From the NCBI RefSeq assembly GCF_963678635.1, contig NC_087063.1, forward strand, positions 16,495,006 through 16,559,005: a stretch of DNA of 64,000 nt. Reading direction: 5' to 3'. Source of the DNA: Symsagittifera roscoffensis (Eukaryota > Xenacoelomorpha > Acoela > Convolutidae). Positions 8,559-17,900 of this stretch are shown piece after piece. Both the position numbers and the translations under genes were made by a program. Numbering within the stretch: position 1 is the first letter of the stretch; each line of letters begins with the position of its first letter. The notes beneath the pieces are model-generated. The model had not been told where the DNA came from. It saw nothing but the letters and a program-made list of their open reading frames with translations, and did not search any database.

Positions 8559-9185
8559 TTAAAACTTGAATTTCTTCTCCAAGATAAATTTCACAAACAA
8601 AGTGTTTGAATCAATTTCCATACAACCATACCCACTTAAAATTATGTCAATTATTTTAGAAAACTCAGCAGCGTTTTCACCATTCAAAATATTAGTAAAG
8701 CGTTCAATTGTTACGTTAGTAATCAGGTCAGTTTGAGTTTGAACAGATTTAGTCTGCGAGCTGAAGCAAACTTGAGGCAATCGTCTGCGAACTGGAACAC
8801 CACTAACATCTAAGTTGTTGATGGAGTTATAATTCACAGCTATTTTCAGTTTTTCCATCAGAGGGCCAGACAATTCATAGTTGGAGCAACCCAAAATTAA
8901 ATATTTGAATGTAGAGAGAAGACAAGGAACAACGAAGGCTTTTGAAGTCATCTTGTTAAGTAAATCGGTAGACTCTTTTGTGAATTCGACCAGCATATGA
9001 TAATGTTTTTCGTTGTCAATCGAATGATTGCAAAAATCTAATTTATTCGAATGGGAGGATACCGCAAAATTTGCTTTTGAAGCGAAGCCTGAAAAGTTGG
9101 GTTCATGATCCAGGATGAAAAATTTGTAATTTTTACGGAACTGTTTGAAATAATCAGGGGATTGCTCATACATTGCTTCAACCAT
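8559..9185 (-). CDS. Cassette protein with HUH-like motif, 208 aa
   Basis: An intact minus-strand frame. I do not firmly recognise it. Residues 58-69 (NEKHYHMLVEFT, H61 and H63) resemble motif 2 of HUH replication endonucleases: histidine, bulky hydrophobic, histidine, then a hydrophobic strand. FAVSSHS at about 40-46 could be the preceding strand, and Y95 or Y103 might be the nucleophile. A complete Rep would also need a helicase domain, which is absent, and the usual spacing of the third motif is not clear. A Ser/Gln/Thr segment (SVQTQTD) follows. It is convergent with the protease gene and lies immediately inside the left repeat arm. An alternative is a Polinton accessory protein with a chance H-x-H. 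Confidence 0.5.
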   Translation of the reverse strand: MVEAMYEQSPDYFKQFRKNYKFFILDHEPNFSGFASKANFAVSSHSNKLDFCNHSIDNEKHYHMLVEFTKESTDLLNKMTSKAFVVPCLLSTFKYLILGCSNYELSGPLMEKLKIAVNYNSINNLDVSGVPVRRRLPQVCFSSQTKSVQTQTDLITNVTIERFTNILNGENAAEFSKIIDIILSGYGCMEIDSNTLFVKFILEKKFKF

Positions 9186-9346
9186 TGCTTTGAAGTTTCA
9201 ATAGAATAACGAGTTGATAATGTTACACAACCCGACAGTTATCATCGTTTTCACTTTCGCATTCCTTTTCAGAGCATGAAGATTTTAGATTTGTTTCATT
9301 TTTTTCTAAATTTTTCAGTCACGTCGCAGTTTTTTGCTTTCTTCAA

Positions 9347-9658
9347 TCATTTGATTTTTGTATAATTGTCCGCCAAGGACTCGAATTCACCAGTTGACAA
9401 AGTTATTCCTTGTCGATACTTGAAAGTTCCCTCTTCGTCTTTTTTGTACAATTTGATGGTTATGTAAGTACCGGTCTGTGCGAATGTTTTTGCACCGACT
9501 CTAACTAAACGTTTATCATTCGAAAATATATCCCTAAAATCATCGAAATAGTCTACATCCGTTTCAAGAGAAGCGTACATTATAAATGAATAACAACCAA
9601 CTGGTTTATAGTGTGGAACGTTGAAGAATGACTGATCACAGTAAACGAGACAGATCAT
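9347..9658 (-). CDS. PC4/p15-like ssDNA-binding transcription coactivator
   Basis: A 103-residue minus-strand protein. Residues of about 52-98 match the PC4 C-terminal fold: strands RVGAKTF and TYITIKLYKKDEEG, then YRQGITLSTGEFESLADN, in which G-I-T-L-S starts the long dimerisation helix. PC4 proteins bind single-stranded or melted DNA, and viral relatives act in replication or late transcription. The true start may be the internal Met at residue 28. Downstream on the same strand (9346 to about 9190), another frame reads as an acidic Glu/Asn/Ser tail, so the gene may have been longer before a frameshift. It lies upstream of, and on the same strand as, the HUH-like gene. Confidence 0.6.
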   Translation of the reverse strand: MICLVYCDQSFFNVPHYKPVGCYSFIMYASLETDVDYFDDFRDIFSNDKRLVRVGAKTFAQTGTYITIKLYKKDEEGTFKYRQGITLSTGEFESLADNYTKIK

Positions 9659-10206
9659 GCGCTCCCAAAGTAAAAATTTAGGTGATAAAGTTTACGAGCG
9701 CCCTAAGCCATATTGATAAGACTTAATCACCAAGGATATAATTTCTTTAAAGATAAACCTCTTTTTATATGGTTTTTTAGTTACTTTTTCCCCCGGCTAT
9801 ACTCTAAAAATCTTCTAGTGTTATTTATTGTGACGGTTATTTTAATGACTGCTATGAATCATGGTAATGAATTTTTAACAGCATAACAAAGAATGTCTGG
9901 CAAACTATCATGAAAACTTGATTTTGAGTGCTTTCGCCCGTAGCCACTATAATAAAGCTATCACATAAATCTAAAAAATCGGGTTTTCACACTCATTCCT
10001 AACATGACCTCAGACGTCATGCTTAAAAGAATGAATAAAATTTGATAGCCTCGCCTGAAAAATTATTAGCTTTGACCTAATTGAACTATGCCACCCCTTT
10101 CCTGATCTCATTCTCATTAATAAACTTTTCATACTTTTCATTCTCTCAATTTCATTTCGGTAGTTCAGTCATTTCATTTTAACAAAACTTTAAACCTCTT
10201 CAAGTC
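9659..10206. promoter_or_regulatory. Divergent intergenic region with candidate initiator
   Basis: About 550 bases separate the minus-strand PC4-like gene from the plus-strand cassette gene, so it must hold promoters for both directions. Close to the plus-strand ATG (10207) is a pyrimidine-rich TTCAGTCATTTC that fits an arthropod-type initiator. The polymerase gene has a similar CTTCAGTAACTTC just before its ATG. No gene is seen inside. Confidence 0.35.
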
Positions 10207-10851
10207 ATGACTAGTCCTTTACAAATAATCTCAGTGTCTGATCGAGAAAGAACAATTATCTACCAAACATACACGAGAGAGTCGATTGCAGTCATCCATC
10301 AACAGAAAGAGAGGGTCTCTCCGTCTACAGCAATTCCGTTCAATGACTTGGCTCCCCGAAAAAACGACGAGAATCAAAACGAGGAATGGACTATAAAAAG
10401 TCATATCATGCTACCGAACTACCTCCTTGATCACATCGATCTACTTAGACAGAATCCAAAACGAATGTACGAGAGTTGCACTATTCACGAGAGCTATCCG
10501 GCATTAGAAAAGACGGAGATAAACGACACAACCTCGCTCGAGCAGTCTCCAAGAAAAATTCTCTTCGCGTATGACTGCGAGTCAATGCCGTTGTATGAAA
10601 ATCAGTAGGGATGTATTCGTGATTATGCAGATCGCGAAGCGTACTGGGATATTCCGACAGCAATGTCTCCCGAGTCGTTTGTTAGGGGAGCAGTTTCAAC
10701 TCCAGAACAATCAACTTCCTATTCGGATGCTCGGGTTTCATCTAGTGCGGAGACAATTGATCTAGTCACCCCAGATCTTATTCAAGGCACTCCTCCAAAT
10801 GCAGCTTGCTATGCGCCAAAAAAGAGAAAACTACAGTTTCGAGGTTTCTAA
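10207..10851 (+). CDS. Cassette protein with C-terminal NLS, in-frame stop
   Basis: The frame runs from ATG 10207 to 10851 but contains one TAG at 10606-10608. The same frame remains open and coding-like on both sides, so I treat it as a single gene of about 214 residues with a premature or read-through stop. The protein is hydrophilic. The first part has an SPSTAIPFNDLAPRK segment and the second part is Ser/Thr/Pro-rich. It ends in APKKRKLQFRGF, a good nuclear localisation signal. I do not recognise a fold. Its codon use is more balanced in GC than the surrounding AT-rich DNA and resembles that of the polymerase gene, supporting a genuine element gene rather than a chance frame. Confidence 0.5.
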
Positions 10852-11957
10852 TAACTTAAACAAAAAACTTTCCTTTGTTTCAAATATTATTCCAAGGTTT
10901 TATATTTTCTTTTTTGTTTGATTTGACTTCTAAGCTGTTTTAACATTACTGTGTGTATATTTTTGTCTCAGTTTTTATTTTGCTTAATTGATCAATTAAA
11001 GTTTGCCCCGTAAAGTTTTCAGCAAAATATTAGAGAAAAACTAGAAAAAAATCACAAATCGAGAATAATTTTACGCTAAAATTGTTGTTTGAGAAAGAAT
11101 GAGAGAGAGAGAGAGAGAGAGATAAATACACTTGCTCAGTAGTGAACCCCATTTGGAATATCTTTTTCGGGATATTGCTTTCTTTTCAAAAGAAAGATAA
11201 ATATGGAGGGGTCCAACATTTTCTTGTTGGTAGTCCAACCATATTTATTTGGCTTTTTTATCAAACACTCTCTGTTCTCTCTCTCATCATACTTTGTGCC
11301 CGGTGGGGTTAGCCAGGTCTTACGCAAAGTAACAGAGAGTGTTTTAAGCCATAAATCTGCATTATATTACATTCATATACATGTTTTGGGTGTAAAACGG
11401 ACAATTTTTTGGTAAAAATGTAAAAAAAAAGAAAATTTATGTTTTTTTTTCGAAAAATGAACATGACCTTTAACCCTTGCTCAGAATTTCATGGCAAATT
11501 GATTGAGAGTAGTTTCAATGAATTTGGAGAGAAAAAAATTTTTTCCCAATTTTTTTTCAATATTTTCACAAAAATCAGATTTTCTCAAAAAATCACAACT
11601 TTTTAAGCGTCTACTCTCATTGATTGGGCTATAATTGTTTTATTTTTAATTTCTACGCTTGTCCTAAATACGTATCAGATAGCTCCTAAAAATTTCAAAC
11701 CACATTCACTTGAATTTAAAACGAGAACGAATAATTCAAGCTAAAAATGAAGGAAAAAAGAAGTTAAAAAATTATGTTTCTTAAATTTCGAGCCTGACCA
11801 GTAGAACTGTGCTCGAGGTCTCACAAAACTTACTGGTTTTTTTGTTGATAGATTTAAAAGACACTTTTTTAAACATTACTTTTCCTTTTTTCACAACATA
11901 AAAAGTTTGAGGTTTTCCTTTATTTTGAAAAAAAAATATTCACTTGAAATTACAGAA
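10852..11957. other. Non-coding part of the cassette
   Basis: AT-rich sequence without a supported gene. It contains a (GA)n microsatellite at about 11099-11122, a hairpin element at 11263-11344 (listed separately), and long A and T runs up to the right repeat arm. Short frames here lack coding character. Confidence 0.5.
11263..11344. repeat. 82-base hairpin element
   Basis: AAACACTCTCTGTT at the left is the exact reverse complement of AACAGAGAGTGTTT at the right. Just inside, ACTTTG pairs with CAAAGT. The apical part is unusually GC-rich (GCCCGGTGGGGTTAGCC). It could be a small MITE, a structured RNA element or a replication hairpin. Confidence 0.55.
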
Positions 11958-12049
11958 CGGGAGGCGTTCCCGAGGAGCGTAGCGACGAGCAACGCCGGGT
12001 TAGCTATTGCCCCTTAAACCAAACGGCCATGCCTTAATATTTCGAAGGA
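11958..12049 (-). repeat. 92-bp inverted repeat, right arm
   Basis: Exact reverse complement of 8415-8506, with an internal hairpin. Complete identity across 92 bases within an otherwise decayed element implies recent origin, gene conversion between the arms, or selection. Confidence 0.9.
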
Positions 12050-12057
12050 TATGATAT

Positions 12058-12741
12058 GAAAAGTTTCACGGGACACTGAATGACATGAAGGAAACTTTGA
12101 TTCCGATATCTTTTACACATTCAAATGACAATCTATGCTTATCATGAATCGGTAACTATCAAAGTGTCAAATTTGCAAAACTTTAATTTTTTAAGTTTAC
12201 TATTTTATTTCAACTTAATTAGTTAGTTGATGGCTTTACTTTCTGAATACTTTTATCTCATTGAAATCATTGAAATCATTAGGATATTGAAATTATTAGA
12301 AAATTACTGTTTCACGGTTAAAATTAGTCAGAAAAAGTTTTAGGCTCTATCTGAATCATTCTAAGCTTTAAATTTTGTAATTTAGTGCTAAAATGTTAAT
12401 TGAAAGTCTAAACCAGTCCCCTAAAAATGCCAAAACTTTATCGCTAACCCTTAAAATTAACAGCAAAAGTTTGAGGCTGTAAATGAATCAGTTTTTAGTA
12501 TACAAAACCCCTGCACTTGAGCAGAGTGATGAGACATTGAGAGCTTAAAGCTAGAATAAACCCTGTTTTTGGAAAGGAAAGTACTTATTGTCAAGACGGT
12601 GAAGTATAACTCTCGTTAATGGCTTCTACTTGCCCTTACCCGCAAAGTTTTTTGGTGCTAGTCACTTCTCGCTTTTGCTTTTTCATAACCAGTTCTACTT
12701 CTTGTAATTTTCCTGAATTACTTCAGTAACTTCAACAAACA
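12058..12741. promoter_or_regulatory. Upstream region of the DNA polymerase gene
   Basis: About 680 bases of AT-rich DNA with no gene. The last 100 bases are pyrimidine-rich and include CTTCAGTAACTTC about 20 bases before the polymerase ATG, a possible initiator element. Confidence 0.3.
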
Positions 12742-15700
12742 ATGCCGATCTCTACTTCTATCGCGACACCTGTTCCTTGCCGGCAGTGCGGAAAAATACT
12801 GAGCTCTAAAAGGAACTTGAGAAGACATGAGCAAAAAGTTCACAAGATCCTTCCTCCCCCTCCTCCTCAAACTGTTTGCGATGAGTGTCTCGAGTCATTC
12901 GAGAGTTTGTCGGAAGCCCGAGAACACGTCGAGCTGGTACATGACATGACTTCGAATAGTCATTGTATCTATTGCCATACAATATTTCTCACCGCGGAAA
13001 GCTATGGACAACACTTGCTGAAGAAGCACCCATTGCCAGTTTCGGACGGCATTGAGACGACGTCTTCCGCTGCCCCAACGGAAAGCGCGTTCAGAGGCAA
13101 ATTGCGTCGATACGATCTGAAAGTTGGTGAAAAAGAAATGGATTTGCTTCAAGTCATGATGCAAAACAAGGAGGAAATAGATGCTCTTATACTGGAAAGG
13201 GTCAAAGAGGGTCCGAACAAGGTGCAATTCCACGTGGAAGTGGGAATGATCAAAATTCCCACTGTGCAAGACGGGGACAGTGGAAACTTCGAAAGGACCA
13301 TGATGTTTCTGAACACTAAGACATTGACAGTGTACTTCGAGGGAATAGCTGGGGTTCAATTCTTGGAACTGATTGAACATATGGTCAACCAAGTCAATTC
13401 GTTCTCTTCTCATGGTAGCGGATGGATTATTGACAGAATTGAAAAATTGCAAATCAGTTTCACGGCCTTCTCACCAATAAGAGCAGGATCCTACCTCGAG
13501 CTACCTGATGCACTCAGCGCAGCATCTACTCTGCTCACAAATATCAACACTAAAGATGATGACCGTTGCTTTCTCTACTGCTTTGTTGCCGCATATCACA
13601 ATGCGAATGAGCCGGCCCTCTACCCCACATCTAGACGGTGGCTGGAGAAAAACAAAGTCTCAACCTACAATCTCGACAAAGAACGAATTATGAAAATCAA
13701 TGGGGAATACGAAATGCCAATGGGTCTGATGGATATGGACAGATTTGAAAAGTTGAACAATTGTCAAATCAACGTCTTCCGGTAAGCAAATTCTAATTGC
13801 CTTCTAAAAATTTTAAAATTCCTTCAATAATGTTCTTCACCTATTCAAACACCCTTTTTATTTCATTCCAAACCTAGGTATAAAAATTATTTTTCTGTTC
13901 AGGTACAACGATGGCGAATTGTTGCCCATAAGAGTATCGAGCAGATTCACTACTAGCCTGATTGTGGACTTGTTGCTGCTGACAGATGGATCAAATTATC
14001 ACTATGTGTTGATAAGTGATCTCCAGAAACTGGTCGAGTACGTGCGGCACAAAGTGCACCGATTTCAATCTGAGATTTGTCGCAAATGTTTCCACACATG
14101 CGCTTCATTCGAAACTCTGAGAAGACATCAAGAACTGTGCTACCAAGACGAAGATGTCGTCATAACAATGCCCAAGCCGGGAAAAGATGACCACAAGTTC
14201 AAAAACTTAACAGCTCGTTGGTACGTACCCAGAGTAATCTACTTTGATTTGGAGTCACTGCTCTTACCAGTATACGGACCGCAACCTGATCCGCGAAAAT
14301 CTAGCACGCAAATAATTGAAATCCATCAACCGTGCGGCTACGCGTTAGCAGTAATATCGAATTTGGGAAAAAAGAACCGTTTAAAGTTTGAGCTTAAAAG
14401 AGGACCGAATGTGATGGAAGAGCTAATTAGCTCCCTTGAATCGTTAGCGAGACAAATTTACGTAGAAAAAAGGAAATATTACACTTTCACTGGTATAACA
14501 GACCAGGAACGGGAAGATGCTACAATTTGTTGGATATGCGAGAATGATTTTTCCGACAATGATCAAGTGGTACTTGATCATTGCCATTACACCAACAAGT
14601 TCCTGGGTTGGGCAGACAATGAGTGTAACGTTAATAGAAAAACAACAAATTACATTCCAGTGGTAGCTCATAATTTGTCAAATTATGATTTACACTTTAT
14701 AATCAAAGCGCTGGCAAAAAGCGATTCGGAAAACACTTTTTCCGTAATACCCGCATCTGAAGAAAAATATATATCCTTGACAATCTCAGTATATATAAAA
14801 ACGTACACGGACAAAAACGGCAAAATCAGAAAACTCTACGAAAATCTGAGGTTCATCGATTCGTATAGGTTCATGCTAGCATCGTTGGCAAAATTTGTCA
14901 ATAATTTGCCCAACGAAAAGTTTTTTCTGCTGGAGAACTATTTTGAAAAACTCGGCCACTCACCTGAAAAAGTCAGTCTGTTGAAACAGAAAGGGCATTA
15001 CCCCTACTCATACTTCAACTCACTCGAAAAATTCCGAGAAACTCGCCTTCCCCCACGAGCAATGTGGAAAAATAGTCTAACAGGGGGATGTGAAGGTTTC
15101 AAGAAGCGAGTACAATCATGCCCTTAAAGTTTTCACCGAACTGAAGTGTGGCTCACTTGGTGATTACCACGACTTGTACTTGACTACAGATGTGCTATTG
15201 CTTGCTTCCGTTTTCGAAGCTTTTCGGGAAGTTTGCTATCAAACATACGGGCTGGATTGCGCCTGTTACTTCACGGCAAGTAACCTTTCCGGGGACGCCT
15301 TTTTAAAAGTTTGTAAGCCCGAACTGAAACTCTTAACGGACCGTGAACATCTGGACCTTGTGCAGCGAATGATACGAGGAGGCATGTCGTCGGTCTATGC
15401 GCGCCGATTTTACAAAGCAAACAATAAATACCTCGACGATTTTTTGCCCTCAGAACCATCAAGCTACATCCTCAATATTGATGCAAACAATTTGTACGGG
15501 GGGATAATGAAACACTGCCCTTTGCCATTAAACGATTTTTCAATAGTTGAAAAAAATCTGGCAGACATACTGCTCACCAGCGAAACCTCAGAGTGGGGTT
15601 ATATAGTTGAAGTCAATTTAACCATACCCGAAGAGCTTCACGACTTCTTTGCTGATTACCCCCTTGCCCCCTCTCGTGAAGTAGTGGACATCGGTGCAAT

Positions 15701-17306
15701 GAGCAACGAGCAAGTCGACATGTTGGGAAAATTGGGAATCACCACACTGCCAAAAGTGCCAAAGCTTCTACAGACCTTGCATCCTAAAGAAGGTTATGTT
15801 TTGCACTACCTTACCCTAAAATTGTACCATGAGCTGGGAATGAAAATAACTCACCTCGGAAAAGTTCTTCAGTTCCGCCAAAGTCACTGGATGGCACCCT
15901 TTGTCGACCTCAACACCCGCCTACGAAAAGCCGCGGAAAATAAATTCCAGGAGAACTTCTACAAGCTAATTGTTAATTCAGCTTTCGGTAAGACAATGGA
16001 GTCTAAGTTAGGAAGAAAGTAGCTGGAGATTTTAAGGAATGAGAGAGAACTTTTACAAAAAACAGCTCTGAGCACAATGAAAAGCTTTCAAATCATTGAC
16101 GATCAATTAGCCACAATTAGCTTTTCAGTAACAAAAATATTGTGGGATAAACCTATGATAGTTGGTGCGACCATCCTAGACCTCACCAAGCGTTTCATGT
16201 TTCAGTTTCATTATCAAAAAATGAAACCAAATCTAAACTTGGAACTCCTTTACTCCGACACGGATAGTTTTGTTTACGCTATAAAAACTGATGACGTTTA
16301 CGGAGACTTGGAGAAAATAAAAGCTGATTTCGACTTTTCAAATTACGATAAGGACCATTTCTTGTTCGAGGATACCAACAAGAAAGTTGTGCTGAAGTTC
16401 AAAGACGAGACTGGTGGGAAGCCGATCAGAGATTTCATCGCCCTAAAACCGAAACTATATTCGGTCGTCCTTAATGGTAAATAAAATTTAAGCCACCCTT
16501 CCACCCCCCATTCCTACCTTTTACAGAACAAAATTACCACCACCAACCTACCTACACCCCTTAATTTGTTGCATTAAACTATGGGCTTTTAGCTGATTTA
16601 GGCAACATTATACAATGTTGCCTAAACGTTGATTTATCTGACAACATATTCCCTGTTTTTTCCTCTTTTTTAATCATAATTTAGAGTCTTCTGCTCTTTT
16701 TTGGTAAAATGAATCAAATTTTGTTCGGTATAAATTGAGTTGCTGAAGTGATATGAAGCTATCCCCTACGTTGTAGAAAAGAATAATAATTTTGCTTCTG
16801 TTTAGAAGGCACTCAAAAATTGAGTGCCAAAGGAATTAAACGGAGTGCACAGAGAGAACTGGTCCACCAAACCTTCAGGGACACATTATTCACTGGAAAA
16901 ACAATGAGAGTGTACAACTATAATATAGTTTCGAAAGGTCACACCAATATGACAGTGAAACAAAACAAACTTGCATTATCACCATTCGACTCAAAACGTT
17001 TTCTACTTTTCGACGGAATTTCGACAGTGCCCTTTGGCCATAAAGCCGCTGAAGAAAATGCTTTTCTAGAAGACATTTACATGGACACCGAGTGGGCCAA
17101 CTCATACAATGAAACTGATAACAGTTCTCCCGATTTTACACTTCCGGATTGGGGATTTTTACAGCGGCCCTACTCAGAAGCAGAGCTGCAAAAAGAAGAA
17201 GAAGCGTGAACGTCCCCCTATAAAAAACCCATTTATTTTATCTGAAGCTTCAGAAGAACGACCATCTAAAAAACAGCGCAAAGAAAACCAAAACAATAAA
17301 CATTAA
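12742..17306 (+). CDS. POLB: Protein-primed family B DNA polymerase with zinc fingers, interrupted
   Basis: It replicates the element. Exon 1 (12742-13781) starts with three C2H2 fingers, at about residues 13-34, 46-67 and 74-95. A GT-AG intron lies at 13782-13902. Exon 2 contains a further Cys/His finger, exonuclease motif I (YFDLES), a Cys/His endonuclease VII-like knuckle (DHCHYTNKFLG), exonuclease II (HNLSNYDLH), motif A (DANNLYG), motif B (KLIVNSAFGKTMES) and motif C (YSDTDSF). A second intron, 16477-16805, keeps phase into the last exon (SPFDSKRFLLFDG). Two breaks are clear: a 1-nt shift at the G5 run 15083-15087, and an in-frame TAG at 16020-16022 between motifs B and C. That frame of the last exon stops at 17209; beyond an A5 run (17190-17194) another frame gives an NLS-like basic tail to 17306. 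Without repair or recoding, no active polymerase would be made. Confidence 0.9.
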
Positions 17307-17684
17307 AGTCTGAAACATATATTTTCAGATGATTTTCACTATTGGTCCTTTTTATACTTCGACTTGTATATGTTTTGGTTTTTACCAATTTACAACTAAT
17401 AAAATACTCTTATTGAGCTCAATCACTCTTTTAACATAAATAGCTTCAAGCAAATAAACTAGTAGACGCAAACCAAGTGTTAATTCAAACAAATGTGTGA
17501 AATCCTTAGGCTTGTTTTCAAAAACAAACTTTAATAGCATGACAAATCTTTGACGAAAAGAAAGAAAGCCAGGAAATGATATCCACATGAAACTAGGACG
17601 ACAAAAGAAAAGTTCAGGAATTAGGAAGATTAATTTTAATTATCGCGGGAAAAGGGACCGCTTTCAAAGGAATTAGAAGGAATT
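17307..17684. other. Right end region of the Polinton
   Basis: AT-rich 3' region after the polymerase. A minus-strand frame of 68 residues (17382-17588; leucine- and phenylalanine-rich, reading FLSFRQRFVMLLKFVFENK) has acceptable codon composition and could be a small convergent gene, but nothing about it is recognisable. The terminal inverted repeat of the element should lie here or just to the right. I could not identify it. Confidence 0.3.
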
Positions 17685-17900
17685 ATTGTATCGCGTCCCG
17701 GTTGTTGAGCTCAGCTCAACAAGATCCTAAGGAGGGGGTCTTTTACTTTAGGGGTGGGAACTTGCGATCATTTACAAAATCCTAGGATAGGGGTCCTCCA
17801 AAAAATGAAGGACCCCTTTCCTAGGATTTTGCTTTACGTGAGGACCCCCCCCCCCCTTAGGAAGGACCCCCCCCCCTTAGGATCCGGGACACGATACAAT
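17685..17900. mobile_element. 216-bp foldback/MITE-like element
   Basis: The ends ATTGTATCGCGTCCCGG (17685-17701) and CCGGGACACGATACAAT (17884-17900) are inverted repeats matching at 16 of 17 positions. Inside are the near-palindrome GTTGAGCTCAGCTCAAC and CCTAAGG/CCTTAGG blocks. A strong hairpin at 17776-17830 has AAAATCCTAGGA and AGGACCCC-type arms around an A-rich loop. C-runs of 9-13 near the right end may be length-uncertain. I see no transposase and no clear target duplication. Confidence 0.7.

Larger units (their letters stand above)
8408..12057. mobile_element. Inverted-repeat-flanked cassette inside the Polinton
   Basis: Two identical GC-rich arms in opposite orientation enclose about 3.45 kb carrying two minus-strand and one plus-strand genes. 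Just outside the arms, GAAAAGTTTCA occurs in direct orientation at about 8397-8407 and 12058-12068, which could be an 11-bp target duplication of an inserted element with ~100-bp terminal repeats. The word is itself partly self-complementary, so this is not decisive. No transposase is recognisable inside. Alternatives are an invertible segment of the Polinton, or remnants of the ends of two adjacent Polintons. Confidence 0.5.
1..17640 (+). mobile_element. Polinton/Maverick virus-like DNA transposon (left end outside window)
   Basis: The stretch carries the Polinton hallmark set: retroviral-type integrase, packaging ATPase, adenain-like cysteine protease, double-jelly-roll major capsid protein, penton-like minor capsid protein and protein-primed family B DNA polymerase, nearly all on the plus strand and closely packed. 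A full element is normally 15-20 kb with terminal inverted repeats of hundreds of bases and a 6-bp target duplication. I see no match between the first few hundred bases and the sequence after the polymerase, so at least the left end lies outside the window and the right limit is only approximate. The copy looks partly decayed or poorly corrected: six likely 1-nt frameshifts at homopolymers and three in-frame stops, while ATPase, major capsid protein and protease remain open. Confidence 0.93.

Noticed and set aside
8415-12049. The 92-bp inverted repeats as the Polinton terminal inverted repeats
   Set aside because: The full capsid module lies left of one arm and the polymerase right of the other, so the arms are internal to one gene set. 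They would be true termini only if two adjacent Polintons were each truncated, which I consider less likely.
12895-13452. 185-aa minus-strand ORF
   Set aside because: It lies wholly opposite the zinc-finger and N-terminal part of the DNA polymerase exon, whose motifs are clear. It is an antisense shadow.
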